From the NCBI RefSeq assembly GCF_002887595.1, contig NZ_PEBU01000013.1, forward strand, positions 96,497 to 160,496: a stretch of DNA of 64,000 bases. The letters are read 5' to 3'. Positions 35,371-44,587 of the stretch are shown in pieces (within the stretch, counting starts at the first letter, position 1; each line of letters begins with the position of its first letter). The notes under the pieces were generated by a model that was not told the origin of the DNA, did no database searches, and worked only from the letters and a program-made list of their open reading frames with translations. The translations under genes were made by a program, and so were the position numbers. This DNA comes from Bowmanella denitrificans. Its GTDB lineage: Bacteria > Pseudomonadota > Gammaproteobacteria > Enterobacterales > Alteromonadaceae.

Positions 35371-36039
35371 ATGACTATCAACACAGAAAATTCAGTTAAC
35401 CGCGCACTACAGTGCACAGGAGCCGTTGCGTCCATGGGGATGGCGCTGTGTTATATTTTTATGTTCATTGTGTTTGGGGCGCTGCTGTCTTTTCCTGCAT
35501 CGGAAAGCATAGCGGATAAAATTCAGTATATTGCAGAGCAACAATTACTGATCAGTCTTGCCTACTTGGTGGGGTATCTGGTTTTTGGAGGGCTATTACT
35601 TATCTCTGTGCAGGCATTGCATAATAAAATGCAATTAGCTAATTCAGGCTTGTTAAATACTGCCAGCTTATTCGGTATTGTCTGGGTCGTGTTAATGATG
35701 GCATCCGGTATGATTGCCCTGGTGGCAATGAATACCATGGTCAGCCTTTTTAATAAATCCCCACTTCAGGCTGAGACCCTTTTTTATACCTATAACACTA
35801 TTGTAAATGGTCAGGGCGGCGGCATTGAACTCGTTGGAGGGTTATGGGTTTTGCTGGCCAGCATTTGCGGATTAGTGCATAAGATAATGTCAAAAGGTTT
35901 GCATATGCTGGGAGTGGTGGTGGGTACCTTTGGCGTTCTGACATTAATTCAAAGTATCCCGGAAATAAAAGAACTGTTTGGATTAAGCCAAATTGTCTGG
36001 TTTATCTGGTTAGCTTTGTCATTGCGTCCTGGCCGATAA
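35371..36039 (+). CDS. DUF4386-like membrane protein
   Basis: A 222-residue polytopic protein with about six TM helices, including GMALCYIFMFIVFGALL, LISLAYLVGYLVFGGLLLIS and IVWVVLMMASGMIALVAM. The overall length and spacing resemble the DUF4386 group. No catalytic motif is visible. GGAG lies about ten bases upstream of the ATG. It is divergent from the membrane AraC regulator, which may control it. The pairing suggests a stress- or membrane-responsive role, but function is unknown. Confidence 0.65.
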   Translation: MTINTENSVNRALQCTGAVASMGMALCYIFMFIVFGALLSFPASESIADKIQYIAEQQLLISLAYLVGYLVFGGLLLISVQALHNKMQLANSGLLNTASLFGIVWVVLMMASGMIALVAMNTMVSLFNKSPLQAETLFYTYNTIVNGQGGGIELVGGLWVLLASICGLVHKIMSKGLHMLGVVVGTFGVLTLIQSIPEIKELFGLSQIVWFIWLALSLRPGR

Positions 36040-36064
36040 AATATACTCATAAGGGCTGAAATGT

Positions 36065-36178
36065 ATGACCGAACTCCATCCTATTGCGTTATTTCATTAT
36101 ATTGTTGTAACCCTGGTGTATTCGTTAGGCTTTAAGCGATTTTTTAAAAGCCCTGCCACCCTGAGAAAACCGGGTTAA
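36065..36178 (+). CDS. Possible 37-residue small membrane protein
   Basis: A short frame starting MTELHPIALFHYIVV and ending RKPG. It has one hydrophobic stretch and a basic tail. AAGGG lies about nine bases before the ATG. It follows the DUF4386-like gene by 25 bases and could be co-transcribed. No homology is recognised; this may be chance. Confidence 0.25.
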   Translation: MTELHPIALFHYIVVTLVYSLGFKRFFKSPATLRKPG

Positions 36179-36226
36179 CTGCTTGCTCGAGGCTGCTCAG
36201 CGAGAGGGTTTCTTCCTCACTCCAGT

Positions 36227-37711
36227 TTAAGCACTCAGGGCCAGTAGCTCCCGGTATTCATCCAGGGCGTACTGGTCGGTCATACCGCTGACCATATCCT
36301 GGATCAGGCGGCAACGATAATAACCTTCCCATAAGGTTAAATCGGCATTGTCTGGCAGGTCTTTAAGCGCCAGTTGGTAGGCACTGATATGCTTATTGGC
36401 CAAACGTTTGGCCAGACGGGACTCAATCAGCAGGTCACGGTGACCGCCGCTGATCACCTGCTGGAAGTCTTCGCTGCACAAGGCCAGTAAGGGGCGATAC
36501 TGATTAAGTAATTCGCTGATAATGCGATAGCCCTGTAATTCCAGGGTTTCCACCTCAGGGACGCTGAAGATATGCTTAATGGCGACTTTCTTAAAGGTTT
36601 CGATCAAGCGATGGTTCAGTGAATCATCTTCCAGCAAGGCGCGGTTAAAATCACCGGCGTAAATAGACTCGATATTGTCTAGAAAGGCATCGGCACCGTG
36701 CTGCACCAGCGGGTGAATCAAACTGACCCGCAGCCACATAAAATACTGATGGGCTTTGTTCAGGGGCTCATCATCGGCGCGTTTCAGCACATAGTTCATA
36801 ACCTGGCGAAAACTTCTGGGGTCACGGCCGGGTAGAAAGGCCACGTCGGCCAGACCATGATCGCCATTAAATTCGTCGATCAGTAGCTCGGTCAGACGGG
36901 AATAGCTAAGCAGACCTTTTTCCACTCCGTCTTCGATATCTGCCAGGCAATAAGAAATATCATCGGCCGCTTCCATCAAATAGGCCAGCGGGTAGCGGCA
37001 ATAGGGTGCCAATGCCAACTGGTTTTGCAGCGCCTGCACAAAACCTTGCTCCGACAGGTAGTAGCCCGGCTTTTTACGCAGATAGCTCATGGCTTGGTCT
37101 TTACCCGGTTTCGCTTCAAAGGCCGGGCGGGTATATTTCAATACACAGGCGGCCTGCATATAGGTCAGGTTCAGGCCCAGTAATGAGTGAATCAAACGAA
37201 TGGCCTGGGCATTGCCTTCAAAGCTGGACAGATCGGCCAGGATGCGTTGCTTTAGTTCTGAATCCGGCTCGTTTTTGAACAGTGGTAGGTTATCCAGGTG
37301 ATCGCGAAACCATTTGGTAATGGCCGCTTCGCCAAAATGACCAAAGGGTGGATTGCCAATATCGTGCATCAGGCAGGCCATTTCTACCAGGGATTCCAGT
37401 GCCCGCTCTAAACCATCCAGGCCATAATGGGTTGCCCTGTCGCCTAGCTTATCGTACAAGGTTCGCACTAAAAAACGGCCGGTTTGCTGCACTTCCAGGC
37501 TATGGGTCAGACGTGAGCGTACTGCGGCGTTACGTTCCAGTGGAAATACCTGGGTTTTTTGCTGCAAACGGCGAATAGCGGCGGACTGTATAATACGCCC
37601 GCGATCACTTTCCAGCGCCCGTTCCAGTTTCCTGATATCCCATTGGCTGCTATCGCCGCTTTTATTATAAGGGCGGGCGGTGCTGAGTTTTTGGCGAAAG
37701 TCTATGGGCAT
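36227..37711 (-). CDS. dgt: Deoxyguanosinetriphosphate triphosphohydrolase
   Basis: A 494-residue cytoplasmic dGTPase. The N-terminus has QSAAIRRLQQKTQVFPLE and RSRLTHSLEVQQTGR, then the metal-binding HD motif in CLMHDIGNPPFGHFGE. The later DDISYCLADIEDGVE provides the remaining conserved acidic residues. The family hydrolyses dGTP to deoxyguanosine and triphosphate, controlling dNTP pools. Length and motifs match Dgt of E. coli type. It is the downstream gene after the S9 peptidase on the same strand, but a 98-base gap with a hairpin separates them. Confidence 0.92.
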   Translation of the reverse strand: MPIDFRQKLSTARPYNKSGDSSQWDIRKLERALESDRGRIIQSAAIRRLQQKTQVFPLERNAAVRSRLTHSLEVQQTGRFLVRTLYDKLGDRATHYGLDGLERALESLVEMACLMHDIGNPPFGHFGEAAITKWFRDHLDNLPLFKNEPDSELKQRILADLSSFEGNAQAIRLIHSLLGLNLTYMQAACVLKYTRPAFEAKPGKDQAMSYLRKKPGYYLSEQGFVQALQNQLALAPYCRYPLAYLMEAADDISYCLADIEDGVEKGLLSYSRLTELLIDEFNGDHGLADVAFLPGRDPRSFRQVMNYVLKRADDEPLNKAHQYFMWLRVSLIHPLVQHGADAFLDNIESIYAGDFNRALLEDDSLNHRLIETFKKVAIKHIFSVPEVETLELQGYRIISELLNQYRPLLALCSEDFQQVISGGHRDLLIESRLAKRLANKHISAYQLALKDLPDNADLTLWEGYYRCRLIQDMVSGMTDQYALDEYRELLALSA

Positions 37712-37761
37712 GGGTACGAGTAAGATTCAGGACTTATGCTAATGCTACCTGTTTTACACCA

Positions 37762-37793
37762 GCGATGGCTAACTTATTCATGTCAGCCATCGC
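37762..37793 (-). terminator. Hairpin between S9 peptidase and dgt
   Basis: GCGATGGCT and AGCCATCGC (9 bp) are separated by 14 bases. On the minus strand the hairpin sits after the S9 stop. It has no T-run, so it may be a partial terminator. Confidence 0.4.
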
Positions 37794-37809
37794 CAGGCAT
37801 GATTATCCG

Positions 37810-39753
37810 TTATAGATAGGTGCTAAGGAAGGTTTCCAATTCTCGTAAGGTAGTGAGTCGATTCGCTTCAATTTCAAGGTAGTGGTTACCTTTAGGGAGT
37901 TCTACATAGCGAACATTTTTGTCCAGATCCTGCAGCTCTTCCGCCATCTCCCTGCTGTGTTTCACTGGCACAACCCTGTCCTCCTCACCGTGGATCAGTA
38001 ATATCGGGGCGGAAATTTTATCTGCCAGATGAAGAGGGGAAGTGGCGCGAAGTTGCCCTTTGTCTTCACCCAATTGCTTTTTCACGACTTTATTATTGGT
38101 GTAGCGACGGGATTCACGGAGAATCATGGTTAAATCGGTAACCCCATTGATACTGGCGGCACATTTAAATGTCTCGCCTTGCGTTGCGACTCCCATAAGG
38201 GCTGCGTAACCACCATAGCTAGCACCGACAAGACAGATACGCTCAGGCAAAGCCAACTTCTGTGCCACCAGCCAATCTGCAGCATCTTTCAGATCTCTTT
38301 GCATTTCTTTACCCCAACCTTGTACAGAGGCCTGTTCAAAATCAAAACCATATCCTGATGAACCTCTAAAGTTGGGCTGCAATACCACATAGCCGCGATT
38401 GGCAAGGAACTCTGATAACCAATCAAAACCGCCATAGTCTCTTGCCATAGGCCCGCCATGTGGCAGTATTATGGCTGGGAGCGGTTTGGAGGAGGCTGAA
38501 CTTAGTGGGGTGGTAAGATAAGCCTCGATCGTCAATCCATCTTGCGTCTTGTATTGCACTTTGGCCTTACCAGACAAATTGCTCTCATCTAATAGTGGAT
38601 ACTGGGACGACAATGCCTCTAACTGGCGCGTATTGCGATTTCCTACATAGTAGATACCAGGCTGATCATCTATGAAGCTGAGTAAGACGTACATGCGCTC
38701 ATCACTGCTCATACTAATGATGATATTCGCAGAATTCGGCAAAACTTTATCCAAAGCGCGCTGAAAATCCTGATAGCTTTGGTCCCAATAGATACGACCA
38801 TTTTCTGCCTCGCCATGTGTGACGCCAATGGCATTACCCGTTTTGCGTGAATACAGTAGTCGCCCTTCTATGTCGTAGTGTGGATCTGCATACACCAGTT
38901 CTTTCATTTGTGGGTCCTTGCTCAGATCAACCTTAAAAATGGCATATCTGTTGTTATGCAGGGCCCTGATGTAGAGTTGGTTGGGGTCTTTATCAAAGCC
39001 CAGGATATCGATGTCCGGGGCATCAAAAATTTGATATTCCCAAAGGGATTCCCATTCCTCTGTTTGTAAATTCTTATGGATATAAAATACACGGGTGTCA
39101 TCTAACCCCACACCTATTCTGACCCGCCCCTGTCTGTCAGCATGCCAGTCATGAATATCTTCTTTGGCCTGTTGGAGTTTTTTCCGGGCTGAGTTTTTCA
39201 AACTCAGTTTGTAAACACTTGGTCGATTTGGGATGTCTGCATCCACAGCGAGTAAAAAATGTTCATCGTCGCCAGGAAGCAGGCTGACTATATTGTCCTG
39301 AAACTGGCTAAAGTGATCATCGTCGGAGAAACTAGAGTTTCTTGATTTATATGCTGCTTGTAATTCGCTATCGCCGCTAATGCTTACTTTTAATAGTCTC
39401 GTTTCTGTCACGTCAATTCGATAACGTTTGGTTGGAAAGCGAGCACTAATCAGCAATGTGTCGTTGTTCGCCCATTCATACCAGTTTATTTTAAATTTCT
39501 GGTTGTCCGTACTGGCTAGAATTCTGGATTCCATGGACTCAATATTAGCAACCAGCAGAAAAGTATTGCCTTCTGAATTTCTCAGCATGGCCAGATGCTT
39601 GCCGTTTGGCGCAAGCTGCACCTGGCTAAGTACGGGCAGACTGCCAAAAGCTTCCAAAGGTAGCTTACCCGGGGCAGTCGTTTCTGAACTGAAGGTTGGG
39701 ATGGCAAAACACAAAAGGTATAACGCGGAGACAACAATGCGCATAGATAGCAT
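37810..39753 (-). CDS. S9 family peptidase (prolyl oligopeptidase/acylaminoacyl peptidase type)
   Basis: About 647 residues with a signal peptide (MRIVVSALYLLCFAIPTFS), so it is exported. The N-terminal two-thirds is a seven-blade beta-propeller-like domain. The C-terminal alpha/beta hydrolase domain carries the oxyanion HGGPMARDYGG segment, the nucleophile in VGASYGGYAAL, Asp in HGEEDRVVP and His in GNHYL, forming the catalytic triad. The start is placed at 39753 or 39744, because the upstream in-frame codons do not fit a signal peptide. It probably trims peptides in the periplasm or extracellularly. Confidence 0.88.
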   Translation of the reverse strand: MLSMRIVVSALYLLCFAIPTFSSETTAPGKLPLEAFGSLPVLSQVQLAPNGKHLAMLRNSEGNTFLLVANIESMESRILASTDNQKFKINWYEWANNDTLLISARFPTKRYRIDVTETRLLKVSISGDSELQAAYKSRNSSFSDDDHFSQFQDNIVSLLPGDDEHFLLAVDADIPNRPSVYKLSLKNSARKKLQQAKEDIHDWHADRQGRVRIGVGLDDTRVFYIHKNLQTEEWESLWEYQIFDAPDIDILGFDKDPNQLYIRALHNNRYAIFKVDLSKDPQMKELVYADPHYDIEGRLLYSRKTGNAIGVTHGEAENGRIYWDQSYQDFQRALDKVLPNSANIIISMSSDERMYVLLSFIDDQPGIYYVGNRNTRQLEALSSQYPLLDESNLSGKAKVQYKTQDGLTIEAYLTTPLSSASSKPLPAIILPHGGPMARDYGGFDWLSEFLANRGYVVLQPNFRGSSGYGFDFEQASVQGWGKEMQRDLKDAADWLVAQKLALPERICLVGASYGGYAALMGVATQGETFKCAASINGVTDLTMILRESRRYTNNKVVKKQLGEDKGQLRATSPLHLADKISAPILLIHGEEDRVVPVKHSREMAEELQDLDKNVRYVELPKGNHYLEIEANRLTTLRELETFLSTYL

Positions 39754-39895
39754 GTTCCTTTGCAAAATATTACTCTTAACTCGTTTAATCTGCGATTTTA
39801 AACCCATTTGCTTTTTGGTCTAGCGTTTTAACGAGTCCTGTCCAGATGGCTCGCTCGTTGAGTCGTTTGCGCAGACGGGTTCAATGAGGTACTTA

Positions 39896-41656
39896 ATGTC
39901 TGGACTTGGCGTTGGATTGATCTTCCTGATTGCGGCAGTGATTGCCGTACCTTTATTTAAGCGACTGAAGCTGGGTGCCATTCTTGGTTATCTGGTGGCT
40001 GGCGTGGTAATTGGGCCCTCGGTGCTGGGGCTTATTCACGACCCGGATCATGTACTGCATGTAGCCGAACTGGGAGTGATTCTGCTGTTGTTTGTGATTG
40101 GCCTGGAACTGGAGCCGAAAAAGCTTTGGTCTATGCGCAAGGCCGTTGTGCTGACTGGCGGTGGTCAGTTGCTGTTAACCACCGCCATTCTGGTCGGGGC
40201 GCTGATACTGCTGGCACAGCAGCAGTGGCAACCCTCGCTGGTCATTGGCCTGGCATTGGCCTTGTCGTCTACCGCATTTGCCATTCAATTAATGGCCGAG
40301 CAAGGCATTCTGAAAACGCAGCCGGGTCAGCAGGGGTTCGCCATTTTGCTGATGCAGGATCTGGCCGTGATCCCCATCTTGTTGTTGGTGGAAGGACTGG
40401 CCGGTAACGGTGAGGGCGCGGCGCCGCCCTGGTGGCTGAGCTTGTCGGCTATTGTTGCTGTGTTGCTGGTGGGCCGCTATCTGCTCAACCCGTTTTTACG
40501 CCTGTTGTCGCGCTATGGCAGCGAAGAGGTGATGACGGCCGCGGCGCTGCTGATTGTGATTGCCACGGCGTTGGTGATGGAGCAGGCCGGGTTATCCATG
40601 GGCATGGGGGCCTTCCTGGCCGGTATGTTGCTGGCCAATTCCAGCTTTCGTCATCAGCTTGAAACCGAGATTGAGCCCTTTAAAGGCTTGCTGCTCGGGC
40701 TGTTTTTTATCGCCATTGGCATGAACCTGGATTTGCAACTGTTGCTGGACAATCCCGGCTTTATCCTGGCTGCCAGTCTGGGGCTGGTGGCGGTGAAAAC
40801 CCTGATTATCGGCCTGCTGCTGATGCTGGCCGGACAGAAAAAAGGCGATGCCGTGCGGGTGGCATTAATGCTGTCCCAAGGCGGTGAGTTTGCCTTTGTG
40901 GTTATGACCAGTGCGGCGGGAAATGGTTTGCTGGCGCCGGCGCTGGCCAGTCAGGTCAGCCTGATTGTTGGCATTTCTATGGCGCTCACCTCGCCAGTAG
41001 TGATCTTATACAGCCGCTGGGTAAACAGCCGCCAATGTCCGCCGGTGTATGACAGCGCAACCAGCGTGGAAGAGCCGCAGGTGGTGATTGCCGGTTTTGG
41101 CCGCTTCGGACAAATGAGCGCCAGGATCCTGACCGCTAATCAGATTGCCTTTACCGCGCTGGACAAAGACGCCGAGCATATCGCCTTTGTGCAGCGCTTT
41201 GGCAACAAAGTGTTTTATGGGGATGCCACCCGTCTGGATTTACTTAAGGCAGCGGGCATTGAGCAGGCCAAGGTGCTGTTGATTGCAGTAAACCGCGAAA
41301 CAGAGGTAGTTAAAATTGCCGCGCTGGCCCACGAGCATTTCCCTCACCTGCATATTATCGCCCGTGCCCATAACCGCATGACGGTGCGTAATCTGCACCG
41401 GTTGGGGGTGACTGAGGTGGTACGTGAGGTGTATTCAGGCAGCCTGGAAGCGGCCAATATGCTGCTCAAGGCCTATGGTATGTCCAGTGCCCGTGCTGAT
41501 TATCTGGTGCAGGTGTTTCGCAAGCACGACGAAACCTTGCTGGCCGGTACCCTGGAAGAGCTGGATGACATGGACGCCCTGATTGAACGCAGCAAGCAGG
41601 GCAGGGCACAACTGGAATCGCTGTTCAGGCAGGACAGTGAGGATATTGGCCGCTAA
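39896..41656 (+). CDS. CPA2 cation:proton antiporter with TrkA-N domain (KefB/KefC-like)
   Basis: About 586 residues. A 12-TM transport domain includes LGYLVAGVVIGP, VILLLFVIGLELEP and LSQGGEFAFVV. It is followed by a Rossmann TrkA-N/RCK domain starting VVIAGFGRFGQMSARIL (about residue 400) with the GDATRLDLLKAAG segment. This fits KefB/C-type K+ efflux or Na+/H+ exchange; ion specificity cannot be read. ATG39896 has GAGG six bases upstream and is preferred over ATG39884. It is convergent with the GntR gene, with a hairpin at 41675-41699 that overlaps the GntR 3' end. Confidence 0.85.
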   Translation: MSGLGVGLIFLIAAVIAVPLFKRLKLGAILGYLVAGVVIGPSVLGLIHDPDHVLHVAELGVILLLFVIGLELEPKKLWSMRKAVVLTGGGQLLLTTAILVGALILLAQQQWQPSLVIGLALALSSTAFAIQLMAEQGILKTQPGQQGFAILLMQDLAVIPILLLVEGLAGNGEGAAPPWWLSLSAIVAVLLVGRYLLNPFLRLLSRYGSEEVMTAAALLIVIATALVMEQAGLSMGMGAFLAGMLLANSSFRHQLETEIEPFKGLLLGLFFIAIGMNLDLQLLLDNPGFILAASLGLVAVKTLIIGLLLMLAGQKKGDAVRVALMLSQGGEFAFVVMTSAAGNGLLAPALASQVSLIVGISMALTSPVVILYSRWVNSRQCPPVYDSATSVEEPQVVIAGFGRFGQMSARILTANQIAFTALDKDAEHIAFVQRFGNKVFYGDATRLDLLKAAGIEQAKVLLIAVNRETEVVKIAALAHEHFPHLHIIARAHNRMTVRNLHRLGVTEVVREVYSGSLEAANMLLKAYGMSSARADYLVQVFRKHDETLLAGTLEELDDMDALIERSKQGRAQLESLFRQDSEDIGR

Positions 41657-41674
41657 ATCAGCCGGCGCGGAAAT

Positions 41675-41699
41675 GTGCGTTTCAGCGCAGAAAACGCAC
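41675..41699. terminator. Convergent hairpin between antiporter and GntR genes
   Basis: GTGCGTTT (41675-41682) and AAACGCAC (41692-41699) form an 8 bp stem between convergent genes and overlap the gntR stop codon. T-run support is weak. Confidence 0.5.
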
Positions 41700-42293
41700 C
41701 AGAGCCTGACCAGCTTCGCTGATATGCTCGCTTAGCAGTTGACTGGCCAGGGCTGCATCGCCTTTGCGCAAGGCGTTTAGCAGTGCATGGTGCTCGGCCT
41801 GACTGCGGGATTGATAGTTGAGGCTAAGAGACTGGTAGCCGATATAGCGCTGACACTGGCGATGCAGATGCTCAACCATACTGAACAAGGTGGGGCGGGC
41901 TGCTGCGCGAAAAATGCAGGCATGAAATTGCCAGTTCAACTCACCGATGTCCGCCGCTGTCAGCCCGTCGGACGCCATTTTTATCAGGATATCCTCGGCC
42001 CGGCCGAGTATTTCGGCATTCAGGTTGGCCATGGCCAACTCCTGTAACAAGGGCTCCAGGCGCATTCTCATCAGGTAGATATCCTCTACCTCGTTGGCGT
42101 CAAATTCCGGTACCGCCACCCCGCATTTACCGTGGTCGGTCAGCCAGCCTTCATTCTTGAGACGTAAAATGGCATCGCGTACCGGAATACGGCTGACCTG
42201 ATAATGCTCGGCCAGGGCTTTTTGCTTAAGCACGGTGCCGGGGGCAAAACGTCCGGCCTGCAAATCTGCTTTAAGTTTGTGATACATACTCAA
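41682..42293 (-). CDS. GntR-family (FCD) transcriptional regulator
   Basis: A 203-residue regulator. The N-terminal winged helix contains QKALAEHYQVSRIPVRDAILRLKNEGWL, the typical GntR form with the VSRIPVRDAI recognition region. The C-terminal FCD ligand domain has LMRMRLEPLLQELA, then NWQFHACIF, with His residues that usually bind a metal and carboxylate ligand. It is four bases after benE, so the regulator is co-transcribed with its likely target. Two palindromic boxes in the benE promoter (43463-43496) suit GntR binding and autoregulation. The ligand may be a transported aromatic acid or purine. Confidence 0.85.
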   Translation of the reverse strand: MSMYHKLKADLQAGRFAPGTVLKQKALAEHYQVSRIPVRDAILRLKNEGWLTDHGKCGVAVPEFDANEVEDIYLMRMRLEPLLQELAMANLNAEILGRAEDILIKMASDGLTAADIGELNWQFHACIFRAAARPTLFSMVEHLHRQCQRYIGYQSLSLNYQSRSQAEHHALLNALRKGDAALASQLLSEHISEAGQALVRFLR

Positions 42294-42297
42294 ATGG

Positions 42298-43464
42298 TCA
42301 ACGCGCTCTTGTTAGTAGCAGGGTCAGCATGCCGCCGACCAGCCCCCAGAATGCCGCGCCAATACCAAAGAAACTGACGCCCGATGCGGTCAACAAAAAG
42401 CAAATCAGGGCGGCGTCACGTTCCTGCACCTCGGCCACGGCAGCCGATAAACTGGCACCGATAGTGCCAATAAGTGCTAAACCGGCCAAACTGGCAACCA
42501 GCGCTGTCGGCAGGGCGGTAAAAAGTGCCACCACTGAGGCGCCGCCAAGGCCGGCCAGAACGTAAAAAAAGCCAGCCGACAGCCCGGCAATATAGCGTTT
42601 TTTGCTATCCGGATGCGATTCAGGACCGGTACAAATCGCTGCGGTAATGGCCGCCAGATTAAAGGCGAAGCCGCCAAAAGGTGCCAGCAGCAAAGCTGTG
42701 ATCCCGGTCCCCGTCAGTACCGGCGATACCGGGACCTGCTCGTAGCCGCTGGCCCGCAGCGTTGCCACGCCAGGGATATTTTGCGATGTCATGGTGACAA
42801 TAAACAACGGCAGTCCAACTCCCAGTAATACGCCAAAATCAAATTCCGGCCATACCAGCACAGGCTGGCTGATACTAAGATTGAGCGCGTTCAGATCCAT
42901 TTTATTCAGTACCAGACAGGCCGTCAGGCCCACGGCCAATACCAGTATAATGGTATAACGGGGCAACCAGCGTTTACCCAGCAGGTAGGTGGCCAGCATT
43001 AAACCCACTAACCAGGGCTCACTCTGCAAGGACAAAAATACTGACAGACCGAATTGCAGCAGAATACCGGCCAGCATCGCACTGGCAATACTGGTGGGAA
43101 TACGTCGCATCAACCGGTCAAAGCCGCCGGATAGTCCAAGTAGTAAGGTTAACAGGGCACTAAACAGAAAGGCGCCAATGGCCTGGGTAATAGGTACGCC
43201 AAGCAGACTGGTAGCCAACAGGGCGGCGCCGGGGGTGGACCAGGCGGTAATCACCGGGGCTTTGTAATACCAGGAAAAACCAATACAGGTCAGCCCCATG
43301 CCCAGCCCCAGGGCAAAAATCCAGGATACCATCATGGCCTGGTCAGCCCCGGCCGCCTGCGCAGCCTGAAAGACAATGGCAACAGAACTGGCGAACCCGA
43401 CTAATACTGCCACCAGTCCGGCGCTGACCGCCGACAAGCTTAGATCCTGACGCCAGGAGCTCAT
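42298..43464 (-). CDS. benE: BenE-family transporter
   Basis: A 388-residue inner-membrane transporter with about 12 TM helices. GLPLFIVTMTSQNIPGVATLR and APFGGFAFNLAAITAAICTGP match the BenE (benzoate/H+ symporter) family, which is related to purine/nucleobase transporters. The ATG at 43464 has AAGG eight bases upstream, and that site lies within the operator region, so repressor binding would block both promoter and translation start. It heads the benE-gntR operon. Substrate (benzoate or another small acid) is inferred from family only. Confidence 0.88.
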   Translation of the reverse strand: MSSWRQDLSLSAVSAGLVAVLVGFASSVAIVFQAAQAAGADQAMMVSWIFALGLGMGLTCIGFSWYYKAPVITAWSTPGAALLATSLLGVPITQAIGAFLFSALLTLLLGLSGGFDRLMRRIPTSIASAMLAGILLQFGLSVFLSLQSEPWLVGLMLATYLLGKRWLPRYTIILVLAVGLTACLVLNKMDLNALNLSISQPVLVWPEFDFGVLLGVGLPLFIVTMTSQNIPGVATLRASGYEQVPVSPVLTGTGITALLLAPFGGFAFNLAAITAAICTGPESHPDSKKRYIAGLSAGFFYVLAGLGGASVVALFTALPTALVASLAGLALIGTIGASLSAAVAEVQERDAALICFLLTASGVSFFGIGAAFWGLVGGMLTLLLTRAR

Positions 43465-43496
43465 AATGTATACCTTATAAAAAATGTATACATTTT
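43463..43496. promoter_or_regulatory. Two GntR-type operator palindromes before benE
   Basis: AAAATGTATACATTTT (43481-43496) is a perfect 16 bp palindrome. ATAATGTATACCTTAT (43463-43478) matches it with one mismatched pair and runs into the benE start codon. The centres are 18 bases apart, so two dimers could bind on the same DNA face. The shared core ATGTATAC suits a FadR/FCD-type GntR site. Confidence 0.75.
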
Positions 43497-43531
43497 ATTT
43501 TGGCGTAAACTATCACTAATGCAAGCGCTGT

Positions 43532-43924
43532 TTAGACTGTTTGTTCAATATTAATAAAAAGAACCTGTATATATTCCGGTAAGCCTGGACAAGGGCTGCA
43601 TAACACCCGGTAGCGCTTCTCCTCGCCCATCTTATTGGTAATCAGTACATCCAATTTAGTGAAGTTTCGCCGTTCACGGCCAGCCAACTCTTCTTCTAAT
43701 TCCCATTGATTTTTAACTACTTTGCGATAGGCGATATCAGGATAAGCGAGTTGCCACCAAGTCTCTTTGTCAGGGATCTCCGTTTGTTCATAACCAATCT
43801 CTTGTTGGAATCGACGGTTGACAAATAGGATTGGGTGGTTGATGGAATCATCAGGACAGTATTTAGCAATCAGTGCAGGTACTGGCAGGTACTGAATAAA
43901 TTCATTTAGCGTTTTGGTTTCCAT
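43532..43924 (-). CDS. Single PAS-domain-like protein
   Basis: A 130-residue protein with no TM segment. LPVPALIAKY, HPILFVNRRFQQEIGYEQTE and DVLITNKMGEEKRYRVL match the beta/alpha order of one PAS fold without any output domain. The ligand or partner is unknown; single-PAS proteins often act as adaptors. It lies between benE and lysE, 54 bases from the latter on the same strand. It may be the third gene of a tdk-lysE transcript, but the spacing makes that doubtful. Confidence 0.6.
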   Translation of the reverse strand: METKTLNEFIQYLPVPALIAKYCPDDSINHPILFVNRRFQQEIGYEQTEIPDKETWWQLAYPDIAYRKVVKNQWELEEELAGRERRNFTKLDVLITNKMGEEKRYRVLCSPCPGLPEYIQVLFINIEQTV

Positions 43925-43978
43925 GCGAGCCCCAAGACTACTTTCATGGCACTAAGCATGGTTCAGAATGAAAGTAAA

Positions 43979-44584
43979 TCAATACGCTGTGATCAAGTCC
44001 AACAACCCTGGCAGCAGGGATGCGACTAACAACAGTGCCATACTGATATTAAATATGCGTAGATTGCCCGGCGTATTAATAAAGCGTTTTAAACTGGTGC
44101 CAAACAGCAGCCAAGCGATTGTGCAAGGCGTACCGAGCAGTAAAAAGCTCAGGGCAATAAACATCACCTGCCAGGTGTAGTCGCTGCCTGCTGAGGTATA
44201 AGTGGCAACCGCCCCCACAATCATGATCCAGGCCTTAGGGTTAACCCACTGAAATAGTGCCGCCTGCATAAAACTAAAGGGTTTGCGCTCTTTAAGCTTT
44301 ATACCGTCGACCGGTGCCGAAGCAATTTTCCAGGCCAGCCATAACAGATACAAGGTACCGACAACTTTCAGCACATCATGCAGGCGCGGAAAGGCGCTGA
44401 AAATGCCTGCCATACCCAGGCCAACCGCCACTACCATCAGGGTAAAGCCAAGATCTATGCCCAGCAGATGCGGAATACTGCGTTTGATACCATGATTCAG
44501 GCCCGATGCCATTATCATCAGATTATTGGGGCCGGGGGTGACGGACGCTGACACCACAAACAGCAATAACGCAGCGTATTCCAT
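43979..44584 (-). CDS. LysE-family translocator
   Basis: A 201-residue inner-membrane exporter with about six TM helices. The family signature SASVTPGPNNLMIMASGLNHG is near the N-terminus. LysE/RhtB-type proteins export amino acids, homoserine or related compounds. The start is three bases after the tdk stop, so the two form an operon, although no metabolic link is apparent. Substrate is not readable. Confidence 0.85.
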   Translation of the reverse strand: MEYAALLLFVVSASVTPGPNNLMIMASGLNHGIKRSIPHLLGIDLGFTLMVVAVGLGMAGIFSAFPRLHDVLKVVGTLYLLWLAWKIASAPVDGIKLKERKPFSFMQAALFQWVNPKAWIMIVGAVATYTSAGSDYTWQVMFIALSFLLLGTPCTIAWLLFGTSLKRFINTPGNLRIFNISMALLLVASLLPGLLDLITAY

Positions 44585-44587
44585 CTG

